This document shows, piece after piece, positions 59,815 to 64,000 of a DNA stretch of 64,000 bases. The position numbers and the translations under genes are program-made. The stretch is from Pseudomonas haemolytica (GTDB taxonomy: Bacteria > Pseudomonadota > Gammaproteobacteria > Pseudomonadales > Pseudomonadaceae). The first letter of the stretch is position 1. The number at the start of each line of letters is the position of its first letter. Where the stretch lies: contig NZ_VOIW01000006.1 of assembly GCF_009659625.1 (NCBI RefSeq), positions 1 through 64,000 of the forward strand, given 5' to 3'. The notes under the pieces are model-generated. The model worked only from the letters and a program-made list of their open reading frames with translations, searched no databases and was not told the origin of the DNA.

Positions 59815-62415
59815 ATGCAAAAGCCCAGCGGTTTATCGACCCGGGCCGTTTTAGCTGTCGGCCTTCTCTCTCTGCAATACGTCACCCCCCAACAGGCGCA
59901 GTCCGCCTGTGTACTCACCCCCGGACCCGGCAACGATACATTCGTTTGCGACAGCGGCAGCAGTGCCGGGCTGACCGATCTTTCGGGTAACAACAGCCTG
60001 ACGCTCCCTGCAGGCGGCTCCGGCACCATTAATGGCAATGTTACCTTTGGCGCAGGAACCGATGCCGTGCGTATCGACTCTGGCCTGATCACTGGCGCCG
60101 TGCAGCAAGGCGCTGGTATCGACGACTTCATCATGAGCGACGGGCAGATCCAGGCCCTGTTTCAAGGTGATGGCCTCGACACCTTCAGGATGACGGGCGG
60201 CACCATCGTCGATGCCTTTGAGGACGGCGATGTGGCGTACCAGACCGGTGGCACCATCGGTCGGGTCAATATGAAACTGGACAAGAACCGCTATGACATG
60301 TCCGGCGGTACCATTCTGGGCAACCTGGTCACCGGGTTCGACACCGACACCATCATCGTTTCCGGCGGCACCATCGGCGGCAACATCAGCACCAGTGGTG
60401 GCGATGACAGCATTACCGTGAGCGGTGGCGTGATCAGTGGCGAGATCCGCGCCAGCGTCGGCAACGACACTTTCCGGTGGCTTGACGGAGGGGAGATCAA
60501 ATCCTCGGTGCTGATGGGCGATGGCGACGATACCGCTCTGCTGCGTGGCTTGAGCGCAAACCTGCTGGCCTCTACGCCCTCCATCGATGGCGGCCTGGGC
60601 AACGATCAACTGACCTTCGACGCGACGACCTCCAGCGCCGCCGCCCGCTACATTGGCTGGGAGACGGTCAACCTCACTAACAAATCGCAATTTGACTTGT
60701 CTGGAGACTTTTTCCTCGGTGACAGTGGCAGCAACACCGGCACGTTCAACATCGACGCCAGCAGTACCCTGGCCGTGACCCAAGGCAGCCTCCGCCCCTA
60801 TACCGCCGGCCAACTGGCGACCCTCAACAACGCCGGCATTATCGACATGACTGGCGACAATGGCGCGACCAGTGTGTTGACGGTCAATGGCAACTACGTG
60901 GGTAACAATGGCCAGTTGCATTTGCAAACTGTGCTCGGCGACGAAAACTCGGCCACCGATAAATTGGTGGTGTCCGACGGCGGCATCAGCGGCCACACGC
61001 AACTGGGTGTCAGCAACCTCGGCGGTATCGGCGGGCTGACCCAAAACAACGGCATCGAGGTGGTCCAGGCGCTCAACGGCGCCGTCAGCACTACCGACGC
61101 GTTCGCCTTGAAGGGCTCGGTGTCCGCCGGGGCTTATGAATACCTGCTGTTCAAAGGCGGCGTCACCGCTGGTACGGAAAACAACTGGTACCTGCGCTCG
61201 TCGGTGGTGGCCGTACAACCGCCTGTTGTTCCGCCTGTACCGCCAATACCACCTGTGGTGGTGCCGGTACCGCCGATCCCAGCGCCGCAGCCGGTGGTGG
61301 ACCCTGATGAACCACCCGTGGAGCCGCCCACCGCACAACCGGTAGCGCCGATCGAGCCCCCTGCGCCACCGCCCAGCCAGGTTCCCGCCGCCACCTCGCC
61401 GCAACCCGCGGTGAGTAGCCCGCCATTGCCGACGGCTGTGGCCGGCGCCGAGCCGATCCCTCTGTATCGCCTGGAAGTACCGGTCTACTCGGTAAATATT
61501 CCCGCCGCACAGGTGATGACGCTGCAAGCCCTCGGCACCTTCCATGATCGCCAGGGTGAGCAAAGCCTGCTCACCGAAACCGGCGCGGTGCCGGCCGGCT
61601 GGGGCCGAGCCTACGGCAGTGACTTCAACAAGAGTTGGTCCGGCACGGTGGCGCCAAGCTTTGACGGTACGGCCAAAGGCTATCAAGTCGGCCATGACCT
61701 CTACGCCGCCGAAACCAGCGGTGGGCAGACCCAGCGCTTTGGTCTGTTTGTCGGCCAGAGCCGCCTGCGCGGTGACGTCAAAGGCTTCTCGATGGGCTTC
61801 CAGGACAATCGCTCCGGTCGGGTCAAGCTGGACGGCGACAACTTCGGCGCCTATTGGACCCTCACCGACCCGACTGGTTGGTACGTGGATCTGGTGGCCA
61901 TGGGCACCCGCATGGATGGCGACAACAAGTCCGACCGTGGGGTGAAAATGGACACCAAGGGTCACGCCCTGGCGCTATCCGCCGAGGCCGGCTACCCGAT
62001 CACAGTGTCCGAACACTGGGTGGTGGAGCCCCAGGCCCAGGTGATCGCCCAGAAGATCGACCTGGATAACCAGCACGATGGTATTTCCAAGGTCTCCTTC
62101 GACTCACAGGAATACTGGACCGGCCGCCTCGGCGCACGCCTCAAGGGCCGCTACCTGGTCAGCAATACGCCAGTGGAGCCGTACCTGCGGGTTAACGCCT
62201 GGCGCACCTTCGGTGGCAGTGACACGGTGACGTACGACGATGTCGACCGCATCAAGAGCGATCACAAGGCGTCCTCGGCCGATGTGGGCGTCGGGGTGGT
62301 GGCGCGCTTGTCGTCCACGGTCAGCGTTTACGTGGCGGCCGACTACAACACCAACCTGGATGGCAACGCCCTGGAGGGTGTCAGCGGCAATGCCGGCGTG
62401 CGTTTGAGCTGGTGA
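59815..62415 (+). CDS. Type V secretion autotransporter with pertactin-like passenger
   Basis: 866 residues from the ATG at 59815 (AGGACA upstream). Signal peptide about 1-31 (RAVLAVGLLSLQYVTPQQAQ, cleaved before Cys-Val-Leu). The passenger, about 32-460, is a beta helix with repeats of about 20 residues, many containing SGGTI or GG.I: MTGGTIVDAFEDG, MSGGTILGNLV, VSGGTIGGNIST, VSGGVISGEI. A proline-rich linker follows (about 463-560, QPPVVPPVPPIPP). The C-terminal barrel (about 595-866) has GRVKLDGDNFGAYWTLTDPT and ends GNAGVRLSW, with the terminal aromatic residue of outer-membrane proteins. No protease or lipase triad was seen in the passenger, so an adhesin is likely. Two cysteines near the N-terminus of the mature protein are unusual. 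The longer frame from 59719 is not supported. Confidence 0.88.
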   Translation: MQKPSGLSTRAVLAVGLLSLQYVTPQQAQSACVLTPGPGNDTFVCDSGSSAGLTDLSGNNSLTLPAGGSGTINGNVTFGAGTDAVRIDSGLITGAVQQGAGIDDFIMSDGQIQALFQGDGLDTFRMTGGTIVDAFEDGDVAYQTGGTIGRVNMKLDKNRYDMSGGTILGNLVTGFDTDTIIVSGGTIGGNISTSGGDDSITVSGGVISGEIRASVGNDTFRWLDGGEIKSSVLMGDGDDTALLRGLSANLLASTPSIDGGLGNDQLTFDATTSSAAARYIGWETVNLTNKSQFDLSGDFFLGDSGSNTGTFNIDASSTLAVTQGSLRPYTAGQLATLNNAGIIDMTGDNGATSVLTVNGNYVGNNGQLHLQTVLGDENSATDKLVVSDGGISGHTQLGVSNLGGIGGLTQNNGIEVVQALNGAVSTTDAFALKGSVSAGAYEYLLFKGGVTAGTENNWYLRSSVVAVQPPVVPPVPPIPPVVVPVPPIPAPQPVVDPDEPPVEPPTAQPVAPIEPPAPPPSQVPAATSPQPAVSSPPLPTAVAGAEPIPLYRLEVPVYSVNIPAAQVMTLQALGTFHDRQGEQSLLTETGAVPAGWGRAYGSDFNKSWSGTVAPSFDGTAKGYQVGHDLYAAETSGGQTQRFGLFVGQSRLRGDVKGFSMGFQDNRSGRVKLDGDNFGAYWTLTDPTGWYVDLVAMGTRMDGDNKSDRGVKMDTKGHALALSAEAGYPITVSEHWVVEPQAQVIAQKIDLDNQHDGISKVSFDSQEYWTGRLGARLKGRYLVSNTPVEPYLRVNAWRTFGGSDTVTYDDVDRIKSDHKASSADVGVGVVARLSSTVSVYVAADYNTNLDGNALEGVSGNAGVRLSW

Positions 62416-62452
62416 AGATGAAGGTTTTTTAGCGGCGGGACGCAGATAGCAT

Positions 62453-62476
62453 TGGGCCTGGCAAATACCAGGCCCA
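62453..62476. terminator. Hairpin between convergent autotransporter and DUF1652 genes
   Basis: TGGGCCTGG and CCAGGCCCA form a perfect 9-bp stem with a 6-base loop. It lies 38 bases after the autotransporter stop, and 27 bases beyond the DUF1652 stop on the opposite strand. A T6 run at 62424-62430 precedes rather than follows it. Confidence 0.55.
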
Positions 62477-62502
62477 CGGGTCAACTCAACTCAAGCGCTC
62501 AA

Positions 62503-62772
62503 CTAGCGATAACCGCGCCCTCCTGCTCGTTGCAGGACGGGTGCGTGGCTGTGCTTGAGGTCTTCGCGCAACCCGGTGATCAGGTTGCAGATGGCTCGGC
62601 TGCTGTCGAGTTTGTCAGCGTTTATACCTTTGACTTCCAAATCCACCCGGTCACGGTCGCGGTCGTCATAGACTTTGATCGTCAGCGAGGCATCTTCGGC
62701 TTTGGTGCATTCGCACCGTTTAGGCAGGAAACTTCCTTCGATAATGCTGCGAAGCTCTAGTTCCGAAAGCAT
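62503..62772 (-). CDS. DUF1652 family protein
   Basis: 89 residues from the ATG at 62772, which has AAGGAGAGG upstream. LSELELRSIIEGSFLPKRCE at the N-terminus, and DSSRAICNLITGLREDL near 57-73, match my knowledge of the small Pseudomonas DUF1652 family. Function unknown. Two cysteines (FLPKRCECT) sit close together. Confidence 0.82.
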   Translation of the reverse strand: MLSELELRSIIEGSFLPKRCECTKAEDASLTIKVYDDRDRDRVDLEVKGINADKLDSSRAICNLITGLREDLKHSHAPVLQRAGGRGYR

Positions 62773-63168
62773 GGCTAACCTCTCCTTTCTTGAGACTGCC
62801 AACAGTTTGTCGTTTGTCTGGCAGGCGCTGGCCCGCCACGTCTTGCCAACCCTGGAAGACGCTTGTAACCACCAAGCCTACTCGGCAAATTCAGAGGCCG
62901 TTGTAACCATTCTTCATAAGCGGGGTGTCGCGCTATATAACGTGATTCGGCCGGCGAGGATCATCGTCGAACCACTTCGATTAAACGTTTAACCCAACTA
63001 AACAACCGCTGCGCAGCCACTCTTTCAGCAACATATCGCAAACTATCAACGTTGATGTTCACCCTGGAATAGACTGCCCGATGTCCGAGCGCACATTTGG
63101 CCGTAGGGGTTTACGCGCACCATACGAAACGTATACGCTTTGTATATCAAACCTATACAGAGAACTTC
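62773..63168. promoter_or_regulatory. 396-base non-coding region with three palindromic sites before the ParD-like gene
   Basis: This is the only gap longer than 300 bases, and it holds no credible gene. It contains two perfect 12-base palindromes centred on AACGTT: TTAAACGTTTAA at 62981-62992 and ATCAACGTTGAT at 63045-63056. Closer to the ParD-like gene is an 8-base palindrome CGTATACG (63130-63137), with GTATAT at 63142 and the reverse TATAC at 63154. The first resembles LacI-family operators. The third group is where a ParD-type autorepressor would bind. The region is visibly AT-richer than the surroundings. Confidence 0.5.
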
Positions 63169-63369
63169 ATGGGCATCGTCAAGATCACCGACCAACTACA
63201 CGAACAGCTTCGCCTGGCCAGCGCCGCCATGGACCGCTCCATCAACGCCCAGGCCGAGTTCTGGATCAAGATCGGCCTGCTCGCCGAACTCAACCCGCAC
63301 CTGCCCTACAACGAGCTGATCAACAAGCTGTTGCTGGACAAGCCCGACCTGATCCGGGGGCGCAGTTGA
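63169..63369 (+). CDS. ParD-like antitoxin-family protein
   Basis: 66 residues. GIVKITDQLHEQLRLASAAM followed by DRSINAQAEFWIKIGLLAEL is a ribbon-helix-helix DNA-binding fold; the sequence fits the ParD-like family, small relatives of ParD antitoxins. RHH proteins bind palindromic DNA as dimers, and repeated GTATA sites lie 10-40 bases upstream of its start. It overlaps the downstream methionine aminopeptidase gene (TGATG at 63367-63371). No ParE toxin is beside it. The frame upstream to 63097 lacks a start with a ribosome site; the one at 63169 (GAGAAC upstream) is also weak. Confidence 0.75.
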   Translation: MGIVKITDQLHEQLRLASAAMDRSINAQAEFWIKIGLLAELNPHLPYNELINKLLLDKPDLIRGRS

Positions 63370-64000
63370 TGATCAAGACCTCCGCGCAACTGGCCGTGAT
63401 GCGTGAGTCCGGGCGCCTGTTGGCCCAGGTGTTCAGCATGCTCGATGGTTTTGTCGCCGCCGGCCGCTCCACCCTGGAGCTGGACAGCGCCGTCGAAGCC
63501 TTCATCCGCAACGACCTCAAGGCCCGCCCGGCCAGCCTGGGGCAATACGACTACCCTTTTTCCATCAACACGTCGATCAACGAAGTGGTGTGCCACGGCA
63601 TGCCCAGCGCCAAGCAAATCCTCAAGGACGGCGACATCATCAACATCGACATCACCCTGGAAAAAGGCGGCTTTATCGCCGACTCCAGCAAGATGTACAT
63701 GATCGGCAACGTGGCACCCAAGGCCAAGCGCCTGGTGCAAATGACCTTCGAGGCCATGTGGGCAGGCATCCGCCAGGTCAAGCCCGGCGCACGCCTGGGC
63801 GACATCGGCCATGCGATCCAGAGCCACGCGCAAGCCAATGGCTACAGCGTAGTGCGCGAATACTGCGGCCATGGCATCGGCCGGGAGATGCACGAAGAAC
63901 CGCAAATCCTGCACTTCGGCCGCCCCGGCACCGGGCTGGAACTGCGCGAAGGCATGGTGTTTACCATCGAACCGATGCTTAACCAGGGCAGCGCCAAGGT
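63369..64000 (+). CDS. map: Methionine aminopeptidase type I (partial, runs off the end)
   Basis: The first 210 codons are present. Metal ligands and the catalytic histidine are kept: His in VVCHGMPS near 77, Asp in NIDITLEKGG near 95, Asp in FIADSSKMY near 106, His in YCGHGIGREMHEEPQ near 169, and Glu in VFTIEPMLN near 202; the last ligand lies beyond the window. It removes N-terminal methionine from nascent proteins. The main pseudomonad map gene is next to rpsB/tsf; this one is translationally coupled to a ParD-like gene, so it is probably a second copy. The ATG at 63369 overlaps the preceding TGA by one base. Confidence 0.9.
   Translation, partial: MIKTSAQLAVMRESGRLLAQVFSMLDGFVAAGRSTLELDSAVEAFIRNDLKARPASLGQYDYPFSINTSINEVVCHGMPSAKQILKDGDIINIDITLEKGGFIADSSKMYMIGNVAPKAKRLVQMTFEAMWAGIRQVKPGARLGDIGHAIQSHAQANGYSVVREYCGHGIGREMHEEPQILHFGRPGTGLELREGMVFTIEPMLNQGSAK

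Noticed and set aside
59851..61965. 704-codon open frame antisense to the autotransporter
   Set aside because: It mirrors the repeated passenger coding sequence and has no credible start or domain.

Overview
The window is a stretch of high-GC chromosome from a Pseudomonas of the fluorescens group. The main evidence is a complete mannitol/polyol operon in the order mtlR-mtlE-F-G-K-D-Y-Z, several REP/REPIN palindromes of Pseudomonas type (cores such as GTGGGAGGGGGCTTGCTCCC), Pseudomonas-restricted small families (DUF1652, DUF3203-like), a muxABC-opmB efflux operon and a GlgE alpha-glucan operon. Almost everything looks like ordinary chromosome. No phage, plasmid, transposase, CRISPR array, rRNA or tRNA was seen. 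Only one stretch longer than 300 bases lacks a gene (62773-63168).

Layout. 1-9200: the end of nrdB, a small monooxygenase-fold lipoprotein, a DUF1289 protein, an orphan AceE-type 2-oxoacid dehydrogenase E1, an rRNA-type methyltransferase, phosphatidylcholine synthase, a TauE/SafE permease, NudC coupled to a dienoyl-CoA isomerase-like crotonase, and a UPF0149 protein. 9200-13100: a stand-alone EPSP synthase with an unusual residue at the glyphosate-tolerance position, a small unknown protein, a flavodoxin-fold reductase divergent from a TetR regulator, and a GNAT acetyltransferase. 13100-16700: an L-2-hydroxyglutarate module (FCD regulator, LhgO oxidase, MHS-type transporter) with the same operator-like sequence before the regulator and before the oxidase. 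16700-21100: a CAP-domain secreted protein, a hybrid histidine kinase and a membrane diguanylate cyclase.

21150-28900: glgE-treS/maltokinase-glgB, the trehalose-to-alpha-glucan pathway, preceded by an AlgU-like promoter. 28989-31450: the least conventional area, with a 52-residue proline-rich acidic peptide, a 414-residue modular repeat protein ending in a domain resembling the serralysin C-terminus, MgtC and a DUF3203-like protein. 31600-38700: ccoG, a MocR-type regulator, an SDR, a kelch protein and a MucR-like MHYT-GGDEF-EAL protein. 38884-47922: the muxABC-opmB RND pump; the outer-membrane gene carries a 102-bp REPIN in frame inside its signal-peptide region. 48154-50103: tpx and a glycosyltransferase.

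50176-59670: the mannitol operon. MtlR activates, MtlEFGK import polyols, MtlD oxidises mannitol to fructose, MtlZ phosphorylates fructose and MtlY phosphorylates xylulose. REPINs sit between mtlE and mtlF and between mtlD and mtlY, and Crc/Hfq-type A-rich motifs precede mtlE and mtlY. The window ends with a pertactin-type autotransporter, a DUF1652 protein and a ParD-like gene overlapping a second-type methionine aminopeptidase gene that runs off the end.

Best candidates for something new are the 29332-30576 repeat protein, the REPIN that now encodes part of the OpmB export signal, the EPSP synthase variant and the ParD-like/Map pair. All functions are read from the sequence and from knowledge of the families; no database search was run.
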